Positions 17,338 through 26,606 of a stretch of DNA of 64,000 nucleotides are shown here, one piece after another (within the stretch, counting starts at the first letter, position 1; each line of letters begins with the position of its first letter). The translations under genes and the position numbers were made by a program. The notes under the pieces are model-generated. The model ran no database searches, was not told the DNA's origin, and worked only from the letters and a program-made list of their open reading frames with translations. Origin of the DNA: JASHVB01 sp035523995 (GTDB lineage Bacteria; Pseudomonadota; Alphaproteobacteria; Acetobacterales; Acetobacteraceae); the NCBI GenBank assembly GCA_035523995.1, contig DATKPQ010000132.1, positions 1-64,000 on the forward strand, read 5' to 3'.

Positions 17338-18444
17338 GTGAAAATAGAACAGATTGAGACCTTTCAGATCCAGTGGTCCGCTGAGGATAAGCCGGCGATG
17401 CGAAGCGCCTTTGTCCGCATCCATGCGGAGGGTGGCGTGGCTGGTATTGGCGAGGCCTCGCCGATGCAGGGCGGACGTGCGTCCCTCGGCATGATCGAAC
17501 ATGACATTGCTCCGGCGCTGATTGGCGCCGATCCGCTCGATCACGCCGTGCTGCAGGACCGGCTGGTGCATCGGCTGGTCAAGCTTGGTCCGGAGGGTGC
17601 GCTCACGGGCGCGCTGGCTGCCATCGACATTGCGCTCTGGGACCTGAAGGGCAAAATGCTCGGGCAGCCGATCTACAAATTGCTCGGTGGCGCATGGCGC
17701 ACCGCGCTGCCGTTCTACGCTTCGATTGGGCGGAATGGCGCCGGCCAGCGCACGATTGAGGACGTGTGCCGCGTGGTGGAGCAGCGGATGCGTGAAAAGC
17801 CTGCCGCGATAAAAATCAGATTCGACAATGACCGCACCGAACCGGATCGCGATATTCCGGGCGATATTGCCAAGGCGCGCGCGGTGCGGCGGCTTGTGGG
17901 CGACGATTTCCCGCTCGCCTTCGATGCCAACAATGGTCTTTCGTTCGGAGGCGCCATGCGGGTTGGCCGCGCGCTGGAGGAGCTGGGTTATTGGTGGTTC
18001 GAAGAGCCGGTGCAGCACTACCACGTCCGCGAACTGGGTGCGCTTGCGGGCAAACTGGACATTACGGTGTCCGCCGGGGAGCAAAGTTACACGACGGCCG
18101 CGGTTGCCGACCTGATCAATGCCGGTGTGCGCATGGTGCAGCCGGATATCGTGAAGATGGGCGGTATCACCGGGTTGTTGCGTTGTGCCGCGCTTTGTCA
18201 CGCGCATGGCGTGGAACTGGTGCCGCACCAGACGCAGCCGACGGTGGGGCATGTCGCCAATCTGCATATCTGCGCTACCCAGGCGTTCGCAACGAAACCC
18301 TGCGAGTTGGATGATCCCTCGCCACGGCGGCACGCCATCTTCAGCAATCCGCCCAGGCCGGTGGATGGGTTGTTCCACCTACCGACTGCGCCTGGCCTCG
18401 GGATCGATCTTGTTGAAACAGAGGTCGCGCGCCGGAGGGTTTAG
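17338..18444 (+). CDS. Mandelate racemase/muconate lactonizing enzyme-type dehydratase
   Basis: A 368-residue enolase-superfamily enzyme. The N-terminal cap domain is followed by the barrel with catalytic Lys in KIR (Lys159, Arg161), metal ligands Asp196 (FDANNG), Glu222 (FEEP) and Glu248 (SAGEQ), and the Asp270/His297 dyad (VQPDIVKMGG and VPHQTQP). The K-x-R, D, E, E, D/H set points to the mandelate racemase subgroup, mostly acid-sugar or amide-acid dehydratases and racemases. Substrate cannot be told. Start is GTG at 17338 with AGGAC shortly upstream. The neighbouring GntR regulator is broken. Confidence 0.85.
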   Translation: MKIEQIETFQIQWSAEDKPAMRSAFVRIHAEGGVAGIGEASPMQGGRASLGMIEHDIAPALIGADPLDHAVLQDRLVHRLVKLGPEGALTGALAAIDIALWDLKGKMLGQPIYKLLGGAWRTALPFYASIGRNGAGQRTIEDVCRVVEQRMREKPAAIKIRFDNDRTEPDRDIPGDIAKARAVRRLVGDDFPLAFDANNGLSFGGAMRVGRALEELGYWWFEEPVQHYHVRELGALAGKLDITVSAGEQSYTTAAVADLINAGVRMVQPDIVKMGGITGLLRCAALCHAHGVELVPHQTQPTVGHVANLHICATQAFATKPCELDDPSPRRHAIFSNPPRPVDGLFHLPTAPGLGIDLVETEVARRRV

Positions 18445-18464
18445 GGCATCGGCCGGCAGCCGGG

Positions 18465-18486
18465 GGCCGGCGCGAGTGCGCCGGCC
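18465..18486 (+). terminator. Strong GC hairpin after the dehydratase gene
   Basis: A perfect 9-base stem GGCCGGCGC / GCGCCGGCC with a GAGT tetraloop lies 21 bases after the stop at 18444. There is no T-run, so intrinsic termination is uncertain; an RNA 3'-end stabiliser is equally possible. Confidence 0.5.
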
Positions 18487-18828
18487 AAGCCGCTACATCA
18501 TCGCAAGTCCGGAAAAGTCGAAGCAACCCAGGTTAGGCGACGGCGGGACCGTTCGTGTGCGGGGCGTGGGGGCGATGGCTTCGTCGCTTGGCGCTGCGCA
18601 ATGGCGCGCGGCGCGTTGTAAATTGATCTAACAAGCGGACCAGACGAATGAGCCTCACTGAGTCACGACAAGCGACGGAGATACTGGAGCGCGAGACACG
18701 ATCCGGAGAATGGCGTGCGACGAACCGGCGTCGAACGGATTGATCGCACGTCCTCCCGGCGGAGACTGCTTCGCTTCGCTCGCAATGACAGCAGGTGCGA
18801 TCCGCCAGAGTCATAACATCAGGCCGGT
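18487..18828. other. Gap with half copy of the dispersed repeat
   Basis: No gene is seen. A right half-arm of the dispersed family lies at about 18765-18792 (CTTCGCTTCGCTCGCAATGACA region). The rest has no recognisable structure. Confidence 0.45.
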
Positions 18829-21800
18829 TCAGGCAGCCAAACCAGCGCTTGTCCTGTCCTCTGCTCCGCTTTCTTCATGCACGTCCTCGGTAGGCAACGT
18901 GAATTGGAAAGTCACGCCATGCCCGTCGTTCGCGGAAGGCCACAACTGACCGCCATGCGCGTCAATGATCGAGCGGCTGATCGACAGTCCCATCCCCATC
19001 CCCTCCGACTTGGTCGTATAAAACGCCTCGAAGACTCGCTCGAGATTCTCCTCGGCGAGCCCGATGCCAGTGTCCTGGACGGCGACGACTACCATGCCAG
19101 CCTCGTGCACGTGCGACCTGACCCATAACTCCCTGGGCCTGACCGCCACGTCTTTCATGGCTTCGATCCCGTTCATGACCAGGTTGAGGATGACCTGTTG
19201 CAACTGCACCCGGTCGCCGCACACAAGCGGCAGGCCCGCCGCCAGTTCTGTACGGATCAGCACGGCGTGGCGGCGCGCTTCCGGTTCGACAAGAGCAAGC
19301 ACCTCCTGGATCGCGTCGTTGAGGCCGAGCCTGGCCGTCACCGGGGGCGATTTCTTGACCAGCGAACGGACGCGACTGATGACGTCTCCGGCGCGGTCGC
19401 TGTCGCGGATCATGCGGTGCAGACAAGCCCGCGCTTCTTCAAGATCGGGCGGTTGACGAGCCAGCCAACGCAGGCAGGCGCTGGCGTTGGTGGTGAGTGC
19501 AGCGATCGGTTGGTTGATCTCATGCGCAATCGAGGCGGTCAGTTCACCCATGGTCATCACGCGCGTCAGGTGAGTCAGTTCCGCCTGGGCCTGATGCAGC
19601 GCTTGCTCGGCTTGCTTGCGCTCGGTCAGGTCCAGCACGAAGGAGACCCCCGGGCTCCCGGTTTCATTGAAACTCGTCGCGCCGACCAACACGGGCACGC
19701 GGCTGCCGTCCTTCCGGAAATACTCCTTCTCATAGGGTTGCACGCTGCCGGTCAGCCTGATCTCCGGAGTCCACTGTTGTTCGTGTTGCTGCAGCCATTC
19801 CGCGGGCGTTAGATCCGTCCAGCGAAGCCGCCCCGTGGCGAGATCCTCGCGGCCATATCCGACGATGCGAAGAAAAGCGTCATTGGCTTCGAGAATGCGG
19901 CCTTCATACTCCCACATGAAAATCCCGATGATATTGGCCTCGACCAGGCGGCGGATCTTTGCCTCGCGTTCCGCGAGGTCGTGATACAAACGGGTGTTCT
20001 CCAGCGCGATGGCTGCCTGCGACGCGACCAGCCGCAGCACCGAGATCCGGGCGGGCGTAAAGACGCGCGGCGCCAGGTTATTCTCCAGGTAGAGCATGCC
20101 GATGAGCTTGGTCTGGTTGATCAAAGGCAGGCATAGGATGGACCGCGCCTGGCGCTGCCTGATGTAGGGATCCGCGGCAAACGCAGGGTCAGCCGTGGCA
20201 TCGTCAAGAATTATGGTCTCCTGCGTACGCATGACGGTCTGGACAATCGCCTCCGGCAGCGCCGCCGAGGTTGCCGGCTGGTCGCGCAGATCCACGACGA
20301 TCGTGTCGCCACTCGTAGCGGCTTCGGCGGCGATCCGCTGCCCGGCCTCATGCGGAAGAACCAACACGCCGCGTACGGCGCCCGCTTGCTCGATCGCGGT
20401 GCGCATGAGCGTGTCGAGCAAGTTCTCCAGCACAATCGCACCCGAAACCGCCTGCGACACCTTCAGCACTGTCGCGAGGTCAAGATGTTCTACCCGCGCA
20501 CCGATCGTGTGAGCGGGCCCATGTGCCGGCTTGCCCTCTTTCAACCGCGGGTACAACTGATCGAGTTGCCGTACCTTCCCATCGGCGCCCCAACGCGAAT
20601 AGAAATGGCGGGCGTCCCGAAGGTACGTCAGCGCGATCTTGTCGAAGCCACGCGCCGCGTAAAATCGCGCCGCGAGCTCGTTCGCCAGTGCCTCGTGGTG
20701 AACGAACCCATTGGCGCGAGCTGACCGGATGGCTTGCTCGTACCAACGCTCTGCATCGAGTTCGCGACTCTCGATGCGAGCGATCTCTGCACCGACCAGA
20801 GCGGTGCGGTTCTCGAAATTGTCGGGGCAAGCTGCGGCCCATTCCTGAAGCTGCTGGTGATGCGCCGCGAGAGCCTCCATGTGCTGCCGCCGCGCAGCTT
20901 CCGGTGCGGAATCGCAAGCAATGGCTCGGGATAGCGCGCTGTAGAAGTGATATTCCGCCGTCTCGAAATGCGAAGCCAAGGTCCACAGCAGCGGTTGCGC
21001 CCGTGATGAGGTGTCCACGGCGGCACGATACTCGCCGGCCAGGAAGCGCGCCTGGAGCTTGAGGATGAGATACGAGCACTCGGCCTGCAGATCCGGACTG
21101 CGAGTGAAACGGCGCTCAATCTGCGTCTCCGCAAACTGTCCATCGTCAAAGGAGCCGAATGTTGGCGTCTGTCCGCGAAGAGTCCGGATCAACCCGAGCT
21201 GCGTGGCAGCGATATCAGCAATAAACCTGAAACGCGCCTTCTGCGCGAACGCGAGTACATTCTCGGCTTCACGTTGCACGTCAGCGAGCAACTCGCCGGC
21301 CGCCAGAAGGTTCGTCGTCAGATGGTGGCCGCAGGCCGCGTAGACGAGATCGCCCATCTGATTTGCTGCCTGGAGGCCACGCCGCAGCAAATCGCGCCCC
21401 GCCCTGACATGTTGCGTCCACGGCAACAGAAGCCCCCCAAAGCACAGATACGTTCTCGCCTGGAAACGCTTGAGTCCGTATTGTTCCACCAGGTCGTGGC
21501 CGAGCTGGCCAAAGCGGTACCCTGCCTGATAATCGCCGAAACGCGATCCGGCGAGCATGCCAAGCCGAACATAGGCGAAGCAGGAGGCATCGCAGTTGCC
21601 ACTCTCGAGGCTGAGATTGACCGCCCGGCAGATGATCAAAGAAAACAAATGCGGATCCGTATGCAGGCTGGGCGGACCGATCTTGGTCAGAACATCCATC
21701 GCTGCGAGCGATGCCGGGTCGCTCATCAAAGGCAGTTCGATCAAAGACTCGATCGTCCGGTTCTCAAGTCGGGACCAGATCCGCTCGTATTCGCGCCGCG

Positions 21801-24384
21801 CTTCATCCTCGGTCGGATGCGGCGGCCAATCGATGCCCAGATCTCGAAGATACTCCAGACCGACGGCGATGGCGCGGCTGCTCTCGTCCAGGGTCGTGTA
21901 CAGATCCACGCGCAGGCACGCGACCATGGGCCGTTCCACGGCGTTTACGGCGCGGGGCGAAAGCATAGTCAACCGGTGCTCCGCCTCCGCCAGCGCGCCG
22001 GTGAGGAATTCGCATTCGGCGCGCTCCAATTCGAGCGCGAAAATGAGGTCACGCCGGCGTTCCCAGCAGTCGTCCGCCAATGATGTCGTCCCCGCGGTGA
22101 AATAGGTAAGCGCGGACGCATAGGCGGCCGAACCCTTCGCTCGTCGGCCGGCGATCAGGTTGAACGCAGCGAGTTGCTCGCGTTCCTCTCGCGCCGTGAT
22201 CAGCATCGCGCTGCGGTTAAGCTGATTAACGATAGGGAAGATCGCCTCCTCGAGGTGCTCTGGCGGCGTCCGTGCCGCCAGCAGCCGGCCGATCCGCATG
22301 TGGTGGGCGGCCCGCGAGGACTCCGAAATCAGCGAATAGGCGGCTTCGTGCACCCTGTCGTGAACAAACCGGTACGACCCGTCCTGGTGCGCAACCAGCT
22401 CCTGACGCAACGCCTCCCACAGCGCCGCCTCTACTTGCGCTGCCGCAGTCTCAAGAACGATGGACAGCATCGTGATCTCGGCGGCGTTGCCGAGACAGGC
22501 CAGAAGCTGCAACGCCCTTTGTGTCTCGGTCGGCAGGCGCGTCAGCTTGCCAACCATCAGCTCCACCACGTTGTCGGTATAATCCTTGGCGCGAATTTGC
22601 TCGAGGTCCCATGTCCAGCGAGCAGAGCCATGATCGAACGCGAGCAAATGCTCCTCGGCGAGCGCGTAAAGAAACTGAACGACGAAGAACGGGTTGCCGC
22701 CGGTCTTGTCATGCACCAGCTGCATCAGCGCTGCTGCATGCGACGGCTCGCAGTGCAGCGCATCCGCAATCAACTGCCCGAGATGCTCCCGCGCCAGCGG
22801 CGCGAGCGCGATCTCCTCTACCTTCCCGCGATCGTTCTTGATGGCTTCGAGCTTGCGCATCAGCGGGTGCGCCGCGTCGACCTCGAGGTCCCGGTAGGCG
22901 CCGATCAGCAGCACGTGCGCCACGTCCGGCTGGGTCAGCAGGTCCGCCATCAGGTCAAGTGTCGCCGCGTCGAGCCATTGCAGGTCGTCGAGGAACAATA
23001 CCAGCGGGTGCTCTGGCCGCGCGAATACGCCGATGAACCGGCGGAACACCAGTTGGAATCGCCGTTGCGCGTCTCGCGGTGGCAGTTCGGGGATCGGCGG
23101 CTGGTCGCCGACGACCAGGTGCAGCTCAGGGACGAGATCAACCATGAGCACTGCGTTCGGCCCCAGAGCTTCCAGCAGCGTCTCACGCCAGCACGCCAGT
23201 TCGGCCTCGCCCAAGCCAAGGAGCGACCGCACCAGGCTCTGAAGCGCCTGCACCAGCGTCGCATAGGGAATGTCGCGCTTGTACTGATCGAACTTGCCCG
23301 ACGCGAAGAGCCCCCGCGGCGGCACCAACGCCTTGTGTAACTCGTTGACGACCGAGGACTTGCCGATGCCGGCATAGCCGGAAACCAAGACAAGCTCAGG
23401 CGTGCCATGGCTGACGACGCGATCGAAGGCAGAGAGTAATGCTTCGACTTCGCGTGCCCTGCCGTACAGTTTCTCGGCAATCAAAAGCCGGTCTGGCGTA
23501 TCCTCCTGGCCGAGGGGGAAGTCCCGGATGCGACCATGCGCTTCCCAGTCGGCAAGACAGCGCCGCAGATCGCGCTCGACGCCGGCGGCCGTTTGGTAAC
23601 GTTCCTCGGCGGTCTTGCTGAGCAACTTCATGATCATGGCGGAGATCGCCAGCGGAACTTGCTGCAACCGCTCGTTCGGCGGCACAGCCCGCCGCGCAAT
23701 GTGACAATGCACCCATTCCACCGGATCGACGGCAGTGAAGGGCAGGTGACCCGTGAGCATTTCGTAAAACGTGACGCCTAGCGCGTACAGGTCGCTGCGG
23801 GCGTCGATCGAGCGGTTCATCCGGCCGGTTTGCTCGGGGGCCATGTAGGCGAGCGTGCCCGAGATGGTCTCCGGCGGCTCCGGCGCCTGCCGCTGGCGGG
23901 GCAGGCGCGAGGCAATGCCGAACCCGGTGAGCCAGGCCCGCCCGCTTGCGGGATCCACCAGGATATGGGCCGGCTTGATGTCCTTGTGGATGAGGCCGCG
24001 CTTGTGGAACGCGGCCAGTGTCGTTGCGATGCCGATCGCCAGGCGCAAGAAAAGTCCCACCTCCAAGGGGGTGTGGAGCAAGCGCGCCAGCGGCTCACCG
24101 CCCGGATCCGCAAGCACCAACATTGGCCGGCCGCGTTCTTGCTCCAGCTTCAGCGGACGGGCGGCCCAGGCGCTGTCCAACTCTGCCGTCAGTTCGTATT
24201 CATGCGCGAGGCGGGCGAAGCTGGCCGGTGAGGCATGCTCTACGGCCGGCAGCACGGTCAGCATCGCATGGCTGTTGCCGTCGGCGGACATACGTGATTG
24301 CCGGCACAAGACGAGTTCGCCGCCGTTCCATAGGATCTGGGGACCGCCGTCTCTCTCCGCGCCGAACTCAGAGGACTGGTCCAT
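18829..24384 (-). CDS. Giant hybrid: Ser/Thr kinase-like, AAA ATPase, GAF, PAS, histidine kinase
   Basis: The 1851-residue protein has, in order: a protein-kinase-like domain (about 25-290), an AAA_16 ATPase (about 300-600) with Walker A GYAGIGKSS near 340 and Walker B LVLFLDDLQWLD, a long helical-repeat region (about 610-1270), a GAF domain (about 1295-1465), a PAS domain (about 1480-1600) and a histidine kinase core with SIAHEINQPI (phospho-His about 1618), an N-box LNLVMNGIEAM and DTGIGL / GMGMGLSIS ATP-lid motifs. The kinase-like part has HKDIKPAHILV in place of HRDLKPxN and TGFG in place of DFG, so the Asn and DFG Asp are missing. No membrane segment is seen, so it is cytosolic. No response regulator is adjacent. 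Confidence 0.9.
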   Translation of the reverse strand: MDQSSEFGAERDGGPQILWNGGELVLCRQSRMSADGNSHAMLTVLPAVEHASPASFARLAHEYELTAELDSAWAARPLKLEQERGRPMLVLADPGGEPLARLLHTPLEVGLFLRLAIGIATTLAAFHKRGLIHKDIKPAHILVDPASGRAWLTGFGIASRLPRQRQAPEPPETISGTLAYMAPEQTGRMNRSIDARSDLYALGVTFYEMLTGHLPFTAVDPVEWVHCHIARRAVPPNERLQQVPLAISAMIMKLLSKTAEERYQTAAGVERDLRRCLADWEAHGRIRDFPLGQEDTPDRLLIAEKLYGRAREVEALLSAFDRVVSHGTPELVLVSGYAGIGKSSVVNELHKALVPPRGLFASGKFDQYKRDIPYATLVQALQSLVRSLLGLGEAELACWRETLLEALGPNAVLMVDLVPELHLVVGDQPPIPELPPRDAQRRFQLVFRRFIGVFARPEHPLVLFLDDLQWLDAATLDLMADLLTQPDVAHVLLIGAYRDLEVDAAHPLMRKLEAIKNDRGKVEEIALAPLAREHLGQLIADALHCEPSHAAALMQLVHDKTGGNPFFVVQFLYALAEEHLLAFDHGSARWTWDLEQIRAKDYTDNVVELMVGKLTRLPTETQRALQLLACLGNAAEITMLSIVLETAAAQVEAALWEALRQELVAHQDGSYRFVHDRVHEAAYSLISESSRAAHHMRIGRLLAARTPPEHLEEAIFPIVNQLNRSAMLITAREEREQLAAFNLIAGRRAKGSAAYASALTYFTAGTTSLADDCWERRRDLIFALELERAECEFLTGALAEAEHRLTMLSPRAVNAVERPMVACLRVDLYTTLDESSRAIAVGLEYLRDLGIDWPPHPTEDEARREYERIWSRLENRTIESLIELPLMSDPASLAAMDVLTKIGPPSLHTDPHLFSLIICRAVNLSLESGNCDASCFAYVRLGMLAGSRFGDYQAGYRFGQLGHDLVEQYGLKRFQARTYLCFGGLLLPWTQHVRAGRDLLRRGLQAANQMGDLVYAACGHHLTTNLLAAGELLADVQREAENVLAFAQKARFRFIADIAATQLGLIRTLRGQTPTFGSFDDGQFAETQIERRFTRSPDLQAECSYLILKLQARFLAGEYRAAVDTSSRAQPLLWTLASHFETAEYHFYSALSRAIACDSAPEAARRQHMEALAAHHQQLQEWAAACPDNFENRTALVGAEIARIESRELDAERWYEQAIRSARANGFVHHEALANELAARFYAARGFDKIALTYLRDARHFYSRWGADGKVRQLDQLYPRLKEGKPAHGPAHTIGARVEHLDLATVLKVSQAVSGAIVLENLLDTLMRTAIEQAGAVRGVLVLPHEAGQRIAAEAATSGDTIVVDLRDQPATSAALPEAIVQTVMRTQETIILDDATADPAFAADPYIRQRQARSILCLPLINQTKLIGMLYLENNLAPRVFTPARISVLRLVASQAAIALENTRLYHDLAEREAKIRRLVEANIIGIFMWEYEGRILEANDAFLRIVGYGREDLATGRLRWTDLTPAEWLQQHEQQWTPEIRLTGSVQPYEKEYFRKDGSRVPVLVGATSFNETGSPGVSFVLDLTERKQAEQALHQAQAELTHLTRVMTMGELTASIAHEINQPIAALTTNASACLRWLARQPPDLEEARACLHRMIRDSDRAGDVISRVRSLVKKSPPVTARLGLNDAIQEVLALVEPEARRHAVLIRTELAAGLPLVCGDRVQLQQVILNLVMNGIEAMKDVAVRPRELWVRSHVHEAGMVVVAVQDTGIGLAEENLERVFEAFYTTKSEGMGMGLSISRSIIDAHGGQLWPSANDGHGVTFQFTLPTEDVHEESGAEDRTSAGLAA

Positions 24385-25081
24385 CTACCGAACCTCCACC
24401 GTCAAGCTGCGGTCGATGTCTTGCCCGTATGTGCCGCTATTGCGCAAACGTCAGGCCGCCAGCAACCGAGTCATGACTTTCGCTGAGGCCTAGCACCAAT
24501 CGGCACTCACGCGAATTCCACCCGGGGCCGAACCGGCCGTTCTCGCCATTCATAAGACAGGCCATCTGGCTGGAGCGCCAGTGCGTCTCTGATCGGCCTT
24601 GGCGAACGGGCGATAAAGCGGCGCCGCCGGCGGCACTCGACGTTCATTTCGAGGGTTGCGGCGTGCCGGTTATCTTCGGCCGTGACCGGCCGCTGGACGC
24701 ATTCCCTTCGGCGGCACAGAGCCGCGTTCGGCCTCGGCAATCGTTGGCGCTTGCCGTTGACAGCGATACGCTTCCGCCATGGAAGCTGTGTCGGCACCGA
24801 TCCGCGTGACCCACGCCTCGGTCTTGACGCCATGGGCGACGGCGGTCGCCGAGTGCCAGGTTATGCGCCTGATACCGCTGGCACGGAGGAATAGGGGCGA
24901 AGCGGGACCGGTGAGTTGAGCAGATCCTGGCGGCGCAGATGTGGCCCTGTCATCATGGCCGTTCGAAGAAGGGCGCGCCTCATTCCCGGGCTTTCACTTG
25001 CATGGGCCGTTCAAGGTGCGCGGGCCGTTCCAGCAGGGCGGGCCGTTCCAGCAGCGCGGGCCGTTCCAGCAGCGCGGTGCA
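24385..25081. other. Upstream region of the giant kinase, no clear gene, with 18-base tandem repeat
   Basis: Several overlapping short frames on both strands show no family pattern. At 25004-25075 there are four copies of an 18-base unit close to GGGCCGTTCCAGCAGCGC, the first diverged. The remainder holds nothing I can name. Confidence 0.45.
25004..25075 (+). repeat. 18-base tandem repeat, four copies
   Basis: Units at 25004-25021 (diverged), 25022-25039, 25040-25057 and 25058-25075 share the pattern GGGCCGTTCCAGCAGCGC. In one plus-strand frame they would read GPFQQR repeats, but that frame opposes the more convincing minus-strand gene at 25082-25324 and lacks a ribosome site. Confidence 0.85.
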
Positions 25082-25324
25082 TCAGGCGACAACCTTTCGC
25101 CCGGTCGGAGTGCCGGCGATGCGAAAACGGCCTTGCGGATGTGCGCACAGCCCTTGCGCTTCGACACGTGCCGCGTCGATGAGCCGGAGTTGGGCGTAGA
25201 TCGCCCGCGTTTGCTCCGATGCGGAGAGCGCGAGCCACCCCGGCGCAGCGGCTGCGGCCTTGGCGGCGGCAACCGCGCGCAGGAAATCATCCGCGCCTGT
25301 TGCGGTTCCAGAGTCGTTTGGCAT
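25082..25324 (-). CDS. Small hypothetical protein
   Basis: An 80-residue frame from ATG 25324: an Ala-rich helix (DDFLRAVAAAKAAAAAPGW) followed by LSASEQTRAIYAQLRLIDAARVEAQG and a basic tail ending GRKVVA. Composition and GC-rich third positions suggest a real small alpha-helical protein. No ribosome site stands out and I recognise no family. The 18-base tandem repeat begins just past its stop. Confidence 0.45.
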   Translation of the reverse strand: MPNDSGTATGADDFLRAVAAAKAAAAAPGWLALSASEQTRAIYAQLRLIDAARVEAQGLCAHPQGRFRIAGTPTGRKVVA

Positions 25325-25714
25325 TTCGATGGGAATGCTTTCGCGGTTTCGTGAACAAACTAGGCGGCCAGGGCAGATCAGGACAATTCCGGAAACTGCT
25401 GATGAGGCATGCAGGAACCTGACAGGTTCCGAGGGTTGCACAAATCACAAGGGCATGATGGAGGCTTGGTCGCCGAGCTGTCACACGCCCGCTGGTCGGC
25501 AAGCGCGTCGAGGCGGGCAGCCACGTCGCCCAGGGCGCCAGCGGCTCCCTTGATGCTCTCCTTGACACTCCCCTTGACACTCCCCTTGACACTGGGCGTC
25601 CCACATTCTTTTTACCGGTCCCTGCGCGCGTGGGTTCCGGCGGTAGCGGCCGGCCCTCGTTATTCTCCGCCCAGGCCTGCCCCCAGCAGGCCCGCGCGGG
25701 ATTCGCCAGCGTGC
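25325..25714. other. Gap before tRNA-Trp with 12-base tandem repeat
   Basis: The 390 bases show no gene. The notable content is the TTGACA-bearing tandem repeat at 25550-25597, described separately, which may include the promoter of the tRNA-secE-nusG unit. Confidence 0.5.
25550..25597 (+). repeat. 12-base tandem repeat carrying three TTGACA boxes
   Basis: Four units of a 12-base sequence close to TTGACACTCCCC begin at 25550, 25562, 25574 and 25586; the last three begin with a perfect -35 hexamer TTGACA. After the last one, 17 bases on, lies TTTTTA (25609-25614), a poor -10. The array lies about 120 bases before tRNA-Trp. Confidence 0.85.
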
Positions 25715-25791
25715 AGGGGTGTAGCTCAATTGGCTAGAGCGCCGGTCTCCAAAACCGGAGGCTGCGGGTTCGAGACCTGCCACCCCTGCCA
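25715..25791 (+). tRNA. trnW: tRNA-Trp (CCA)
   Basis: A full cloverleaf: acceptor stem AGGGGTG (25715-25721) pairs with CACCCCT (25781-25787), then G discriminator and encoded CCA to 25791. The anticodon stem CCGGT/ACCGG (25742-25746, 25754-25758) encloses the loop CTCCAAA with anticodon CCA at 25749-25751. T-arm GCGGGTTCGAGACCTGC is standard. It precedes secE by about 60 bases, the usual tRNA-Trp-secE-nusG arrangement of alphaproteobacteria. Confidence 0.97.
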
Positions 25792-25849
25792 GCGGCGCGC
25801 AGCCGATTGCGGCGGATTCCGCAAGTCTTTCGTGGGGAGCAGCGGCAGC

Positions 25850-26050
25850 GTGGCCTTCGATCCGGCTAAGTTCGTGCGCGAAGTGCGGAGCGAGGTGAGC
25901 AAGGTCACCTGGCCCACGCGCAGGGAGACCATGGTTACCACCGGGCTGGTGTTCCTGATGGTGGCGATTGCCGCTATCTTCTTCTTTGCCGTGGATCAGG
26001 TGATCGGCCTCGCTGTCCGTATGTTGTTCGGCGCCGGCGGCGGCGCATAG
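25850..26050 (+). CDS. secE: Preprotein translocase subunit SecE
   Basis: A 66-residue single-helix SecE of the short alphaproteobacterial type: cytosolic amphipathic part FVREVRSEVSKVTWPTRRET (about 7-26) and one membrane helix (about 28-50). It clamps the SecY channel. I choose the GTG at 25850, with GGGGAG at 25834-25839, giving V/MAFDPAKF; another GTG 18 bases upstream is possible. nusG follows after 14 bases. Confidence 0.93.
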   Translation: MAFDPAKFVREVRSEVSKVTWPTRRETMVTTGLVFLMVAIAAIFFFAVDQVIGLAVRMLFGAGGGA

Positions 26051-26064
26051 AGGGTTTGCAAGAC

Positions 26065-26595
26065 ATGGCCAAACATTGGTACGTCGTGCACGTCTACTCC
26101 GGGTTCGAAAAAAAGATCGCCCAGCAGATCAAGGAGCAGGCAGCACAGAAAGGGCTGGCGGACCAGTTCGACGAGGTGCTGGTGCCGTCCGAGCAAGTGG
26201 TCGAGATGCGCCGTGGCCAGAAGGTGAACGCCGAGCACAAGTTCTTTCCTGGCTATGTGCTGGTGAAGATGGATTTGACCGATGACGCCTGGCACCTGGT
26301 GAAGAACACGCCGAAGGTGACCGGTTTCCTGGGCAGCAAGACGAAGCCTAGCCCGATCAGCGACTCCGAAGCCGAACGGATCATGAAGCAGACTCAGGAA
26401 GGCGTGGAGCGTCCACGCCCCTCGGTCCTGTACGAGGTCGGCGAGCAAGTGCGCGTGGCGGATGGGCCGTTCACCAGCTTCAACGGCACGGTGGAGGAGG
26501 TGGACGAAGAGAAGGGCCGGGTGAAGGTGTCGGTCTCGATCTTCGGCCGTTCCACGCCGGTGGAGTTGGAATACGGGCAGGTAGAGAAGGTTTAG
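26065..26595 (+). CDS. nusG: Transcription termination/antitermination factor NusG
   Basis: A 176-residue NusG with the NGN domain (WYVVHVYSGFEKKIAQQIKE, then FFPGYVLVKMDLTDDAWHLV) and the C-terminal KOW domain (VRVADGPFTSFNGTVEEVDEEKGRVKVSVSIFGR). It binds RNA polymerase and links it to Rho or the ribosome. ATG at 26065 gives the standard MAKHWYVVH start. The gene ends 11 bases before the 3' end of a convergent MFS gene; the expected rplK-rplA do not follow. Confidence 0.97.
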   Translation: MAKHWYVVHVYSGFEKKIAQQIKEQAAQKGLADQFDEVLVPSEQVVEMRRGQKVNAEHKFFPGYVLVKMDLTDDAWHLVKNTPKVTGFLGSKTKPSPISDSEAERIMKQTQEGVERPRPSVLYEVGEQVRVADGPFTSFNGTVEEVDEEKGRVKVSVSIFGRSTPVELEYGQVEKV

Positions 26596-26606
26596 CGCTC
26601 CGGGTT

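Noticed and set aside
22174..23340. A long plus-strand frame opposite the giant kinase
   Set aside because: His/Arg/Gln-rich composition and no start signal; it is the antisense of the ATPase region.
24941..25354. Plus-strand frame with GPFQQR repeats
   Set aside because: Repeat-driven frame without a ribosome site, antisense to a more plausible small gene.
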